NCBI RefSeq assembly: GCF_030406385.1
Contig: NZ_JAUEPM010000007.1
Location: forward strand, 124,001 to 188,000
DNA from: Microbacterium oryzae
GTDB taxonomy: Bacteria; Actinomycetota; Actinomycetes; Actinomycetales; Microbacteriaceae
Direction: 5' to 3'
Length of the DNA: 64,000 nucleotides
Under the pieces are notes generated by a model. The model was not told the DNA's origin. It ran no database searches and saw only the letters and a list, made by a program, of their open reading frames with translations. Shown one piece after another: positions 27,936 to 37,064 of this stretch (position 1 is its first letter; each line of letters opens with the position of its first letter). Position numbers and translations under genes: made by a program.

Positions 27936-29372
27936 TCAGTCCGGACGGCACTCCATCCCGCCCGGCGCGCTGAACTGCGCAAAGACGGCGTCGTCGGACG
28001 GCAGAGTGGCCTGCTCGCTCGTCTCATGGGCGACGCTCGTGAGACGCTCTGCGATCTCCTCATAGGCATCCACGCCGATCAGATTGCTGCGTTCCCAGGG
28101 GTCGATGACCCGATCGGCGAGGAAGGCGTCGTGGCTCCCCGAGTCGGTGCCCGCACCATCGAGACGGGCCGTGAGGTCGAGCCGGTACCGAGCGGTCCGG
28201 ACGCAGACTCGCTGCGGCCACCCGGATCCGCCTTGCCCGGTGCCTGCGGCGAGGTTCGGAAAAGCTCGGCTGCCTGCCGCTCCGTAGCCGATGCCGCTGA
28301 TGAGGTACTCCGGCTCCGGATCGGCGAAGAGATCCCGCCCGCCGATCGATGCGGGAGCTGGCACGCCGGCGGCGGCGAGCAGGGTCCGTGCGACGTCGGC
28401 GTTGGATGCGAGGTCCGACCTGCGGATGCCTCCTTGGCCAGTGCCGTGGCCGGACACGATCAGCGGGATGCGCGAGCTCGCGGGGGCGAACGTGTGCTTG
28501 CCGTAAGCCCCGTCCTCACCGAGGTGCGCGCCATGGTCGGCGGTGAGCAGGATGGTGACCCGACCGAGCTCCGAGATCTCCTCGATGGCCTGCATGAGCA
28601 CCCTCACCTGCTCGTCCAGCCAGGCGACGGCGCCGAAGTAGGCAACCTGCGCCCGGCGGAACTCCTCGGGCGACATGGCTGCACCGCGGTTGATCTCCGC
28701 GAAGCGTCGCTCGAAACCGCTGTCCGCAGGGTCCTGTCTCGGGGCGGTCGGGAATGGCAACCCCGCATACTTGCTCGCCCATGGCTCGGGCACGATCACC
28801 GGCGTGTGCGGCTGCAGGTAGGACGCGCGCACGAGAAGCGGGCCCTCGGCGTCGCGCATGGCAGCGATCGTCCCAGCGGTGATGGCTTCGGGCGGATACG
28901 GCCGATCGGAAGGCCAGGTGCCGGCGACGACGAACCCTAGCCCAGGCGTGCGCACGACCGATTCGGCCTCCGCTCCCTCGAGGAGTTCACGCATATCCGA
29001 GCCCGCGTGGTCGTCCGCTTGCCACGGGTGCATAGCGGGCGGCACGTGCTCCTTGCCGAAGGATGCCGTCCGCCACCCGGCGTCAGCGAGATGCTCGGTG
29101 AACGTGAGGATGCCCCGCTCGAGGGGGTAATCGGGCACGTACGCCTCGTTGCCCCACACTCCCGACTGGTCGGGCCTCAGTCCCGTGGCCATGCTGACGC
29201 GGGCCGGCACACATACAGGGGACGCCGTGTACGCATTGTCGAAGAGCACGCCGGAGCGAGCGAGCCGGTCGATGTTGGGCGTGCGGATGGCGGGGTGGGG
29301 AGTGCCGTAACAACTCAAGGCGTCAGCGCGCAGCTCATCCGCGAGGATCCACAAGATGAGGTCCCGCGTCAT
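27936..29372 (-). CDS. Sulfatase (type I, Cys-type, CVPAR motif)
   Basis: A 478-residue sulfatase. DLILWILADELRADALSCYG is the metal-binding start, C54 in SPVCVPARVSMATG is the formylglycine precursor (the C-x-P-A-R form), and FGKEHVPPAM and LLTADHGAHLGEDGAYGKHT carry further active-site residues. No signal peptide is seen. It is the last gene of the operon SBP-permeases-ATPase-TetR-sulfatase-sulfatase, 72 bases after the previous sulfatase. It is clearly different from its neighbour and may remove sulfate at another position. Confidence 0.88.
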   Translation of the reverse strand: MTRDLILWILADELRADALSCYGTPHPAIRTPNIDRLARSGVLFDNAYTASPVCVPARVSMATGLRPDQSGVWGNEAYVPDYPLERGILTFTEHLADAGWRTASFGKEHVPPAMHPWQADDHAGSDMRELLEGAEAESVVRTPGLGFVVAGTWPSDRPYPPEAITAGTIAAMRDAEGPLLVRASYLQPHTPVIVPEPWASKYAGLPFPTAPRQDPADSGFERRFAEINRGAAMSPEEFRRAQVAYFGAVAWLDEQVRVLMQAIEEISELGRVTILLTADHGAHLGEDGAYGKHTFAPASSRIPLIVSGHGTGQGGIRRSDLASNADVARTLLAAAGVPAPASIGGRDLFADPEPEYLISGIGYGAAGSRAFPNLAAGTGQGGSGWPQRVCVRTARYRLDLTARLDGAGTDSGSHDAFLADRVIDPWERSNLIGVDAYEEIAERLTSVAHETSEQATLPSDDAVFAQFSAPGGMECRPD

Positions 29373-29444
29373 TTCGCATCTCCCGTCGGCCTCCGTGGGC
29401 GCGCAGAACAGCTGCCGTGGAGTCTTCGCGCTCCGGTCATCGCG

Positions 29445-31007
29445 TCACCCTTCCGCTCGCCGCGGCGCGAGGCCGCGAGCGGCGTGATTCGAGAGGACGT
29501 CCTGCCACGGGATCACGTCGTGCGCGCTCGCCCAGGACTCGTACTCCGCGACGAGCTCCCGGACGAGGTCGGGGCGCTCAGCAGCGAGGTTCCGCGACTC
29601 GATTCGGTCGGTCGCCATGTCGTACAGTTCCCAGTTACCACCCCATTCGCGCACGAGCTTCCAGTCGCCACGACGAACGGCAGCGTTGCCGATGTGCTCC
29701 CAGTGCAGAAGACGCTCACCGCCCTCGCCGCTGGGGTTTCGCCAGTGATCGAGGAGGCTTTCACCCTCGGTGTCGGACGGAAGCCCGAGCGCGTCGAGCA
29801 CCGTGGGCACGATGTCGATGACGTGGCCGGGAGCTCGGCTGATGTCGCCGTTCGCGTTCACACCGCCCGCTGGCCAACTTGCGATGAAGGGGGTGGAGAT
29901 GCCTCCCTCGTGCACCCAGCGCTTCCACATGCGGAACGGGGCGTTCGATACGGTGGCCCATTGTTCGCCGTAGCTCTGGTAGGTGTCGGCGGCGCCGGGC
30001 ATGACCTCGGGGTCGTTCCCGACCAGGACAGTCTCGCCGGAGCGCGTCTGCGGCGGGCAGACAAGCTCGTTGAACGCCTTGAGTCCCGGGGGCAGCTCCT
30101 CGGCACACCCTCCGTTGTCCGAGAAGAAGAGCACGAGCGTGTCTTCCTCGACGCTGCTGTCGGCGAGCGCGTCCAGGATCCGGCCGACGCCCCGATCGAG
30201 CGCCTCAACCTGAGCGGCGTAGACGGCCATCCGCTCGACCTGCCACTCCCGGTGATCCTCCGGCCACTCGGGCAGTGCTGTCGAGTCCGGCAACGCGGCG
30301 GCGCCGGGAATGATGCCGATCTCTTCAAGCCGCCGCAGTCGGTCTTCGCGTGCCCGCGCCCAGCCCCCCGTGAACCGCTCTCGGTACTTCGCGATGTCCT
30401 GCTCCGCGGCATGAAGAGGCCAGTGGGGTGCCGTGTACGTCAGGCAGAGCAGAAAGGGATCCTGCTGCGCCGCGTGCCGACGGACGAAATCGACGCCGCT
30501 GGCGGTGATGTCGTCGGTGAGGTAGAAGCTCTCGGGCAAGGCCGTGTCCGGGACCTGCTGCTCGTTCTGCATGAGCGGTGGGCGGTAATAGCTGGTCGCG
30601 CCAGGCAGGATGCCACGGAACTCGTCGAACCCGCGCCGCGTCGGCCACGTGTCGCTCGGCTCTCGCATCTCACTCGCTAGGTGCCACTTGCCGAAGATCC
30701 CCGTGGCGTAGCCCTCATTCTTGAGCCTCTCAGCCAGGGTCGGGACCTCCGTGCTGAGTGAGCCGGGATAGCCGTTCGGGCGGTCGTCGGCGGTGAGCAC
30801 GCCGATACCGACGGAGTGTGGGTGGTGGCCCGTTAGCAGAGCGGCACGCGAGGGTGAGCAGCGGGGCGTGACATAGTACGAGGTCATGCGCACACCTCGT
30901 GCGGCGAGGCGCTCGAGCGAGGGGGTGTCGATCTCACCGCCGAAGGGGCCGATGTCGGAGAACCCGAGGTCGTCGGCGAGGATGATGATGACATTGGGGC
31001 GGGTCAT
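29445..31007 (-). CDS. Sulfatase (type I, arylsulfatase-like)
   Basis: A 520-residue arylsulfatase-type enzyme. NVIIILADDLGFSDIGPFGG opens the metal site, C50 in PRCSPSRAALLTG is the modified residue, and GKWHLASEMREPSD, YTAPHWPLHA and FFSDNGGCAEE follow. The C-terminal part includes WVHEGGISTPFIASWPAGG and WEHIGNAAVRRGDWKLVREW. The same phrases occur in the sulfatases at 44.1 and 45.7 kb, so the three are paralogues. The ATG at 31007 lies one base after the TetR stop. No signal peptide. Confidence 0.9.
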   Translation of the reverse strand: MTRPNVIIILADDLGFSDIGPFGGEIDTPSLERLAARGVRMTSYYVTPRCSPSRAALLTGHHPHSVGIGVLTADDRPNGYPGSLSTEVPTLAERLKNEGYATGIFGKWHLASEMREPSDTWPTRRGFDEFRGILPGATSYYRPPLMQNEQQVPDTALPESFYLTDDITASGVDFVRRHAAQQDPFLLCLTYTAPHWPLHAAEQDIAKYRERFTGGWARAREDRLRRLEEIGIIPGAAALPDSTALPEWPEDHREWQVERMAVYAAQVEALDRGVGRILDALADSSVEEDTLVLFFSDNGGCAEELPPGLKAFNELVCPPQTRSGETVLVGNDPEVMPGAADTYQSYGEQWATVSNAPFRMWKRWVHEGGISTPFIASWPAGGVNANGDISRAPGHVIDIVPTVLDALGLPSDTEGESLLDHWRNPSGEGGERLLHWEHIGNAAVRRGDWKLVREWGGNWELYDMATDRIESRNLAAERPDLVRELVAEYESWASAHDVIPWQDVLSNHAARGLAPRRAEG

Positions 31008-31008
31008 G

Positions 31009-31695
31009 TCAGGCCTTTCGCGGGGAGGGGCCAGCAGCCGGTGCAGGAACATGGTCGGCTGCGTGCATGTAGGGCTTGAGGAAATCGAGGAAGAGAGCGA
31101 CGGACCCACCACGGTCGAACGACCGGGGGTCGAAGACCCATTGGGCACCCAATCCGTGAGACAGCGCGAGCATCCAGCGCGCCAATGTCTCGGCGTCGAT
31201 CCCTTGCGGCAACCTGGACTCATCGATCGCCTCCGACATCCACCGGGTGAACATCTCGACGAGATTCTCGTTCCGGCGCTGGAACCAGGCGTGCCCGGGG
31301 TGGTCGTGAGCCGTGCTCTCGGCCGCGAGGATCACGAACAGCTGCACGAGCTCCGGATGCCGATCGTTCTCGGCGAGCATCTCGACATACGCTTCCAGGG
31401 GCGTCGCCCCGGCCGCTTCCAGGATGTCGCGTGCCGCGGCGTTCTGCTCATCGCGCTCCTGCAGGACGGCGATGAGCAGGGCGGCTTTCGTGGGAAAGTA
31501 GTGCAGAATCCCGGCCTGCGTGATACCGACCTCGCGCGCGATGTCGGCGAGGCTGACCGAGTGGAAGCCGCCGCGCGCGAACAGGCTCATCGCCGTGGTG
31601 AGAATCTCCTTCCGACGCTCCTCCCCGCGCGGCCGGGCGGTGACGCCCGGCCTGCTCCGACGTTGCACTTCCGTCGGTCTGCGCGCCTCGGTCAT
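31009..31695 (-). CDS. TetR family transcriptional regulator
   Basis: A 228-residue regulator. The DNA-binding domain is about residues 25-75 (RRKEILTTAMSLFARGGFHS, SLADIAREVGITQAGILHYF), preceded by a basic, proline-containing extension, and a ligand-binding helical domain follows. It lies 37 bases after the ABC ATPase gene and one base before a sulfatase gene, in the middle of the operon it probably controls. A candidate operator lies ahead of the SBP gene near 36.95 kb. Confidence 0.88.
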   Translation of the reverse strand: MTEARRPTEVQRRSRPGVTARPRGEERRKEILTTAMSLFARGGFHSVSLADIAREVGITQAGILHYFPTKAALLIAVLQERDEQNAAARDILEAAGATPLEAYVEMLAENDRHPELVQLFVILAAESTAHDHPGHAWFQRRNENLVEMFTRWMSEAIDESRLPQGIDAETLARWMLALSHGLGAQWVFDPRSFDRGGSVALFLDFLKPYMHAADHVPAPAAGPSPRKA

Positions 31696-31732
31696 GTCGT
31701 CCCCGTGGATCGCTGTCGAGTAAGTGCGAGGG

Positions 31733-33367
31733 TCATGCCATCGCCTTGTCCAGGTCGGGGGTCGCCGCCAACAGTGTGCGGGTGTACTCGTGCTGTGGGT
31801 CGCCGTAGACCTCTGCGGTCGTGCCAGTCTCCACGATCTTCCCCTTTCGCATCACGGCGACCCGGTGGCTGATCTCGCGCACCACGGCGAGGTCGTGGGA
31901 GATGAAGAGGTACGCGAGACCGTATTCGTCCTGAAGTTCTCGCAGCAGATCCAGGATCTGAGCCTGGATGGAGACGTCCAGCGCCGAAACGGGCTCGTCG
32001 AGGATCAGCAGTTGGGGGTCGGAGGCGAGTGCGCGGGCGATGCCGATGCGCTGCCGCTGACCCCCCGAGAACGCCCACGGGTAACGGTCGAAGTGTTCGG
32101 GGCCGAGGCTGACCCGGTTGAGCAGCTCGATGCTGCGCGCGCGAATGTCGCGGCGGGGAACGCCTGCGATGCTCAGCGCTTCCTCCAGCGACTGCCCTGC
32201 TGTCCGCCGGGGGTTGAGGGAGGAGTAGGGATCCTGGAACACGTACTGGACTGCGCGCGTCACGGCACGCTCCTCCTCGGCGTCGATGTGCGCGATGTCC
32301 TTCCCATGGACGAGGATCTTCCCCTCCGCCGGCCGGTTGATGCCGACGATGGTGCGCGAGAGCGTGGACTTCCCGCACCCGGACTCGCCCACGAGGGCGA
32401 GAGTCTCGCCGGCCGCAACGTGCAGAGACACCCCATCGACGGCATAGAACGGCGCGGGGGCACGGAACAGGCTCCGGCGCTGCGTGTTCACGTTCACCCG
32501 CAGTCCCTGCAACTCGAGCACCGGCGCAGCCTTCGCGGTCGGCTGATCGTTTCGGAGCGGCGAATCCATCTTCGGGATCGCCGACATCAGTCCGATCGTG
32601 TAAGGCTCCCGCGGCGAGCGCAGCACCTGGCGGACGGGGCCGCGCTCGACGATGCCCCCCTTGTACATCACGACGACGTCGTCGCAGAGCTCGGCGACGA
32701 CCCCCATGTCGTGCGTGATGAACACGATCGCGATACCGAGATCGTCCCGCAGGCGCCGGAGCAGGTCGAGGATCTGGGCCTGGATCGTCACGTCGAGCGC
32801 GGTCGTCGGCTCGTCCGCGATCAGCACGGCCGGATCGTTGGCCAGCGCGATCGCGATCACCACGCGTTGCCGCATGCCGCCGGAGAACTGGTGCGGGAAT
32901 TTCTCCGCCGCCTCCTCCGGGTTGGGGATACCCACCTTCTCCAACAGCTCGATCGCCCGCCGCGCCGCGGCGTCGCGCTCGACGCCGTGAATTCGCATCG
33001 CCTCGGTGATCTGGTCCTTGATGCGCATGACGGGATTCAGCGCGGCCTGCGGGTCTTGGAAGATCATGGCGATCTCCTTGCCGCGCACGTCGAGCATGTC
33101 CTTCTCGCCGAGCGCGAGGACGTCACGGCCATGCAGCTCGATCCGGCCGCCGGCGACACGGCCAGGGTGACGCAGCATCCGCATCAGCGCTTTGGAGGTC
33201 ACCGATTTGCCCGAGCCCGATTCGCCGACGATACCGAGGATCTGGCCGGGAGCGAGGTCGAAGCTGACGCCGTCGACCGCCTTGAGCGGACCGTCGGGCA
33301 GGTCGAAGGTGACCTGAAGGTCTTCCACGCGCAGCACCGGTGCTGGCGAGGTGGTGTCACGGATCAT
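31733..33367 (-). CDS. Peptide/oligosaccharide-type ABC transporter, fused ATP-binding protein
   Basis: A 544-residue double ATPase equivalent to DppD plus DppF. Domain 1 has Walker A GESGSGKS (48-55), FSGGMRQRV (161-169) and VLIADEPTTALD; domain 2 has GESGCGKS (327-334), FSGGQRQRIGIARA and LLILDEPVSALD. Both end with the oligopeptide-transporter extension (EPYTIGLMSAIP; HEYTRTLLAATPDLD). It powers the two permeases upstream. The ATG overlaps the permease stop by four bases. Class-C (DppABCDF-type) importers carry peptides but also oligosaccharides, so the sulfatase context favours a glycan. Confidence 0.92.
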   Translation of the reverse strand: MIRDTTSPAPVLRVEDLQVTFDLPDGPLKAVDGVSFDLAPGQILGIVGESGSGKSVTSKALMRMLRHPGRVAGGRIELHGRDVLALGEKDMLDVRGKEIAMIFQDPQAALNPVMRIKDQITEAMRIHGVERDAAARRAIELLEKVGIPNPEEAAEKFPHQFSGGMRQRVVIAIALANDPAVLIADEPTTALDVTIQAQILDLLRRLRDDLGIAIVFITHDMGVVAELCDDVVVMYKGGIVERGPVRQVLRSPREPYTIGLMSAIPKMDSPLRNDQPTAKAAPVLELQGLRVNVNTQRRSLFRAPAPFYAVDGVSLHVAAGETLALVGESGCGKSTLSRTIVGINRPAEGKILVHGKDIAHIDAEEERAVTRAVQYVFQDPYSSLNPRRTAGQSLEEALSIAGVPRRDIRARSIELLNRVSLGPEHFDRYPWAFSGGQRQRIGIARALASDPQLLILDEPVSALDVSIQAQILDLLRELQDEYGLAYLFISHDLAVVREISHRVAVMRKGKIVETGTTAEVYGDPQHEYTRTLLAATPDLDKAMA

Positions 33368-34275
33368 TTGCGGTTTACCGTTCCGTTGAGAGCGTCGGAA
33401 ATGAGGCTGAACGACATCGACAGCAGGATGAGGAACAGCGTGGGGCCGATGATGTACATCGGAGCCTGCTCGATGAAGCGGATCCCCACGTTCAGCAGCG
33501 AGCCGAGCGAGGGCTCCGGCGGCTGGATACCGAGGCCGATGATGCTCAGACCCGCTTCGATGAAGATGGCGACGACGACGAAGATGGCTCCGTTGACGAG
33601 CACCGGGTCGACCGCGTTGGGCAGGATGTGGCGGACCAGGATCGTTCCCTTGCCGACGCCGAGCGTGCGTGCTGCGGTCACGTATTCGCGCTGAGACTGC
33701 TCGAGCAGCGCGGCGCGAGCCTGACGAGCGAACAACGGCAGGCCGCTCACGGCGATCGCCACGACCAGCGCGGGCCAGCCGGGACCCATGATCAGCACGA
33801 TGCAGACGCCCAGGACAACGCCGGGAAATCCGAGGATGATATCCATCACGCGCTGCACGAACGTGCCCGCGATTCGAGAGAGCGCACCGACCAGACCGAG
33901 CGCGGTGCCGACGACCAGGCTGATGGGCACCGCAACCACGATGATCGACAGGTCCATGCGAAGGCCGAAAGCCGTGCGGATGAAGATGTCCCGTCCGAGT
34001 TCGTCAGTCCCGAACAAGTGCGAGCCGCTCGGCCCTTGGAAGGAATCGCCGCTCTGCTGGTCGTACCCACCGGGATACAGGATCGGCGCGAGAACGGCGA
34101 GCAACACCAACGCGAGCAAGATGACGAGGCCGACCAATCCGCGCGGGGTGCGGAAGGCGGCGAGGTAGCGACGCATGGTGGCGTTCGGAGTCAGCCCGCG
34201 CTGCTGACGCTGCGCCGTGCTCACGACCTGAGTGGACGGCACGGTGACGTTCGTCGTGGGATCGGGGTTCGGCAT
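33364..34275 (-). CDS. ABC transporter permease, DppC-type
   Basis: A 303-residue inner-membrane permease with an N-terminal helix, the OppC-type extracytoplasmic loop (FQGPSGSHLFGTDELGRDIF, about residues 76-97) and the BPD_transp_1 domain. The EAA loop is EYVTAARTLGVGKGTILVRHILPN. It starts one base after the stop of the DppB-type permease and overlaps the ATPase gene. Confidence 0.9.
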   Translation of the reverse strand: MPNPDPTTNVTVPSTQVVSTAQRQQRGLTPNATMRRYLAAFRTPRGLVGLVILLALVLLAVLAPILYPGGYDQQSGDSFQGPSGSHLFGTDELGRDIFIRTAFGLRMDLSIIVVAVPISLVVGTALGLVGALSRIAGTFVQRVMDIILGFPGVVLGVCIVLIMGPGWPALVVAIAVSGLPLFARQARAALLEQSQREYVTAARTLGVGKGTILVRHILPNAVDPVLVNGAIFVVVAIFIEAGLSIIGLGIQPPEPSLGSLLNVGIRFIEQAPMYIIGPTLFLILLSMSFSLISDALNGTVNRK

Positions 34276-34276
34276 G

Positions 34277-35224
34277 TCAAGCGTCCAATCTGACTCGAGG
34301 GTCAAGGGCAGCCAGGATGACCTCCGTGACGAGCTGGGACACGACCGCGATGAGCACGGCGCCCATGACCAGCACCTGGACGAGCTGGTAGTCGCGGGAG
34401 TTGACTGCCTGCACGGCCAGCTGCCCGAGACCACTGCGGGCGAAGATCGCCTCGATGATGATCGCGCCTCCGAACAGCTCGCCGATTCGAAGTCCGATGG
34501 CGACCACCGCCGCGCCCAGACTGGTGCGCAGCACGTGGCGATAGGTGATGCGCCGGGGGGACGCGCCCTTGGCGCGGGCGAGATCCACGAACTCCTCGCC
34601 ACGAGTGGTGAGCATCGTGGTCTGCAGGAGCCGCGCGATACCCGGCGCCATGGCAAGGCCCAGGGCCAGAGCAGGCAACAGGAGGTACTGAATGCCGATG
34701 CCGAAGTTCTCGGTGAGTGGTACTTCGCCACTCACCGGCAGCAGCCGCCAGGTGACCCCGAAGAGCACGATGAGCAGCAGTCCCACGAGGAAGGCCGGGG
34801 TCGCGATCAGCAGCGTGTTCACCGCGTCCGCGGCGATACGCGACGCACGGGACTGCGAGGATCCGCCGAGGATCCCCAGTGCCAGGCCGATGATGATCAT
34901 GAACACGGCTGCGAGCAGTGCGAGCGAGACCGTGCTCTCGAGTCGGCTCCCGATGAGTTCGGCGACTGAGCGGTTGAAGATGTACGACACGCCCAACTCG
35001 CCGCGGAACAGGCCGCCGAGCCAGGTGAAGTACTGTGCGATCAGCGGCTGATCGAGCCCCAGGGTCGCACGGATCGCCTCGACCTGGACGGGCGTCGCCT
35101 CTGGGCCTGCGATCGTCTGCGCCGGGTCTCCGGGGGCGAAACGGGGCAACAGGAAAGCGATCACAGAGGTCGCCGCGAGAACCAGCAGGATCGAGGGAAT
35201 TTTGCTGAGCAGGAAGCGGACCAT
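34277..35224 (-). CDS. ABC transporter permease, DppB-type
   Basis: A 315-residue permease of the DppB/OppB group. FLPRFAPGDPAQTIAGPEAT near the N-terminus is the extracytoplasmic loop signature (R-x-x-PGDP), and EFVDLARAKGASPRRITYRH VLR, the EAA loop, contacts the ATPase. It is separated from the binding-protein gene by 132 bases holding a stem-loop, which may lower expression of the membrane parts relative to the binding protein. Confidence 0.9.
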   Translation of the reverse strand: MVRFLLSKIPSILLVLAATSVIAFLLPRFAPGDPAQTIAGPEATPVQVEAIRATLGLDQPLIAQYFTWLGGLFRGELGVSYIFNRSVAELIGSRLESTVSLALLAAVFMIIIGLALGILGGSSQSRASRIAADAVNTLLIATPAFLVGLLLIVLFGVTWRLLPVSGEVPLTENFGIGIQYLLLPALALGLAMAPGIARLLQTTMLTTRGEEFVDLARAKGASPRRITYRHVLRTSLGAAVVAIGLRIGELFGGAIIIEAIFARSGLGQLAVQAVNSRDYQLVQVLVMGAVLIAVVSQLVTEVILAALDPRVRLDA

Positions 35225-35313
35225 CAGCGCGCCCCTCCTCGATATGTGAGCGGGGCTCGCGGCACGGCCGCTCGCCGCAGGCAGTGATTGTTCATGGAGA
35301 TCCTTGAGGATGG

Positions 35314-35350
35314 GGCGGCTTCCCCCGCTGCGTGAGCAGAGGAAGCCACC
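35314..35350 (-). promoter_or_regulatory. Intercistronic stem-loop between SBP and permease genes
   Basis: Ten-base arms GGCGGCTTCC (35314-35323) and GGAAGCCACC (35341-35350) pair with one wobble. It follows the SBP stop and could protect or attenuate the transcript, as is common after binding-protein genes. Confidence 0.5.
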
Positions 35351-35356
35351 GAGCTG

Positions 35357-36907
35357 CTACTCGTCGATGAAGGCGGTACCGGCGTAGAGGTACCCACGAG
35401 CGGTGTACGACGCGTCGTGCACATCCACGGACTCGACCATCTGCCCGACCACCATGACGACGACGCTGGTGAACGCCTCCTCGAGGATGTACTCGCTGAG
35501 CGCGTGCAGAGCGTCTTCGTAGTCGTCATCGGTCGCGGTCGTGAGAGCGTCGCGCAACTCGACGTACTCCTCCGGCCAGAACTTCGACGGGTTGCCCTCG
35601 CGCAGCGAGGGCAGCACGTTGAGGAGTGTGGCCGGGCCCAGACCATTCGTGCCGTGCAGGGGCAGGAACGACTGCCCTAGTTCGCCCGCGACCTGATTCT
35701 GGTCCCAGGTCGTCGGGTCCTGCACCGTGATGGTCGGCTTGAGCCCGACCTCCTCGAGGTTGTTCCGCACGATTTCGGCGAGGCTGGTGTTCGAAGGCAG
35801 CCCGATCACGGTGACCTCGACGGAGGCCCCTACGGCGCCCGCCTCCTCGAGGAGCTGCTTGGCCTTCTCCGGGTCGTAGCTGTACCACTCGGCGAGGTCC
35901 TCGGGGTAGCCCGGCGCGCTCGGCTCCCAGAAGAGGTCGACGGGGCGGGCGGCGTCCCCGAACACCTGCGACGCGATGCGCTCGCGGTCGATGGCGTACT
36001 GGACGGCCTGGCGGGCCTCCTTCTTGTCGAAAGGCGCCTGCGTCGTGTTGACGCCGAACGGGTAGGCCGAGCTCACGGTGTCGACGATGTTGTACGCGCT
36101 GTTCGACGCCAGTGACTGGACGTCGATCGGGTTCATCGCCATCGCGATGTCGGTGCGGTCGCTGCGCACCGCATTGAGCATCGCGGTGCTGTCGCTGATG
36201 ATCGCGACCTCGATGCCGTCGAGGTGCGGCTTCTCTCCCCAGTAGTCGTCATACCGAGCCAGCTTGGCTTCGGATCCCGGAGACCAGCTCTCGAAGGTGA
36301 ACGGACCCGTGCCGATGAGCTGCGACCCGTCGGCAACCCCGGCGAATGTCTCCGGGTCGACGATGTACGCGTACTCGAAGAGGTCGAACACCGTCGGCGT
36401 CGGGGCGGAGAAGTTGATCGTGAGCGTGGTCGGGCTCGTCACGTCGATGGATTCGAAGGTGCGGGCGATGAACCCGACCTGCGAATTGTTCTGCGGGTCC
36501 GCCGCGGCTTCGATCGAGAACTTGACGTCATCGGCAGTCATCGTCCTGCCCGAGTGGAAGGTGACGTCGTCGCGGAGGGTGATGTCGATGCTCATGCTGT
36601 CATCCGCGACGGTCCACTCCGTGGCCAGCAACGGCTGGGGCTGCATGTCCGCGTCGTATTTCGTGAGCGTCTCGTACACGTTGGATGCCCACGCGGCGTT
36701 GCCGGCGCGGCCGGCCAGCAGGTTGGCAGGCTGCAGATCACCGCTCTGCGCGATGGCAAGGGTGCCTCCCTCGACCGGGGTCGCGGTCTCGGTGGCGGCG
36801 GAGTCTTCCTGTTGCACCGCCGATTGGCATCCCGTCAGTGCGAGCGACAGTACGGCGATCCCGGTGACGGCCGCGGTAGCGAACTTGTGTCGCGCCTTAT
36901 TCAACAT
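35357..36907 (-). CDS. ABC transporter substrate-binding lipoprotein, family 5
   Basis: A 516-residue SBP_bac_5 lipoprotein. The signal peptide ends LALTGC with C27 as the lipidated residue. YETLTKYDADMQPQPLLATEWTVADD and DVTFHSGRTMTADDVKFSIE are the family's N-lobe signatures. It delivers the substrate to the DppBC/DppDF-type importer encoded downstream. GAGGAG precedes the ATG. It is the first gene of the operon, divergent from the FGE operon. Confidence 0.92.
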   Translation of the reverse strand: MLNKARHKFATAAVTGIAVLSLALTGCQSAVQQEDSAATETATPVEGGTLAIAQSGDLQPANLLAGRAGNAAWASNVYETLTKYDADMQPQPLLATEWTVADDSMSIDITLRDDVTFHSGRTMTADDVKFSIEAAADPQNNSQVGFIARTFESIDVTSPTTLTINFSAPTPTVFDLFEYAYIVDPETFAGVADGSQLIGTGPFTFESWSPGSEAKLARYDDYWGEKPHLDGIEVAIISDSTAMLNAVRSDRTDIAMAMNPIDVQSLASNSAYNIVDTVSSAYPFGVNTTQAPFDKKEARQAVQYAIDRERIASQVFGDAARPVDLFWEPSAPGYPEDLAEWYSYDPEKAKQLLEEAGAVGASVEVTVIGLPSNTSLAEIVRNNLEEVGLKPTITVQDPTTWDQNQVAGELGQSFLPLHGTNGLGPATLLNVLPSLREGNPSKFWPEEYVELRDALTTATDDDYEDALHALSEYILEEAFTSVVVMVVGQMVESVDVHDASYTARGYLYAGTAFIDE

Positions 36908-36950
36908 CGTTGTGAACTCCTCATTGAGCGGACTGGCTGTGGAGAAACCT

Positions 36951-36972
36951 AGCGAGCGCTTAGTTAGTTTGC
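36951..36972. promoter_or_regulatory. Candidate TetR operator
   Basis: CTAGCGAGCGCTTAGTTAG-type sequence with an AGCGCT core and outer CTA/TAG, an imperfect palindrome between the divergent SBP and FGE operons. Its position fits the TetR protein of the SBP operon, but the symmetry is weak. Confidence 0.35.
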
Positions 36973-37052
36973 AAGACCCACTTCGCCCGTGAGAAACAGG
37001 CCGTCAGGGAGTGGACGAGGGTCCTTCGAAGCAGCTGTCCCTCGCCGCGGGA

Positions 37053-37058
37053 TACCGT
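37053..37058 (+). promoter_or_regulatory. Leaderless -10 box for the FGE operon
   Basis: TACCGT six bases before the GTG at 37065. It decides the start of the FGE gene over the upstream in-frame GTG at 37011. Confidence 0.5.
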
Positions 37059-37064
37059 GGAGAC

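Noticed and set aside
31733..36907. A strict dipeptide/nickel transporter assignment for the class-C ABC importer
   Set aside because: The sequence shows only the general family; operon partners are two sulfatases, so naming it dpp or nik would be unsupported.
37011..37064. Upstream GTG at 37011 as the start of FGE
   Set aside because: It has no spaced Shine-Dalgarno, and a TACCGT box six bases before GTG 37065 would start transcription downstream of it.
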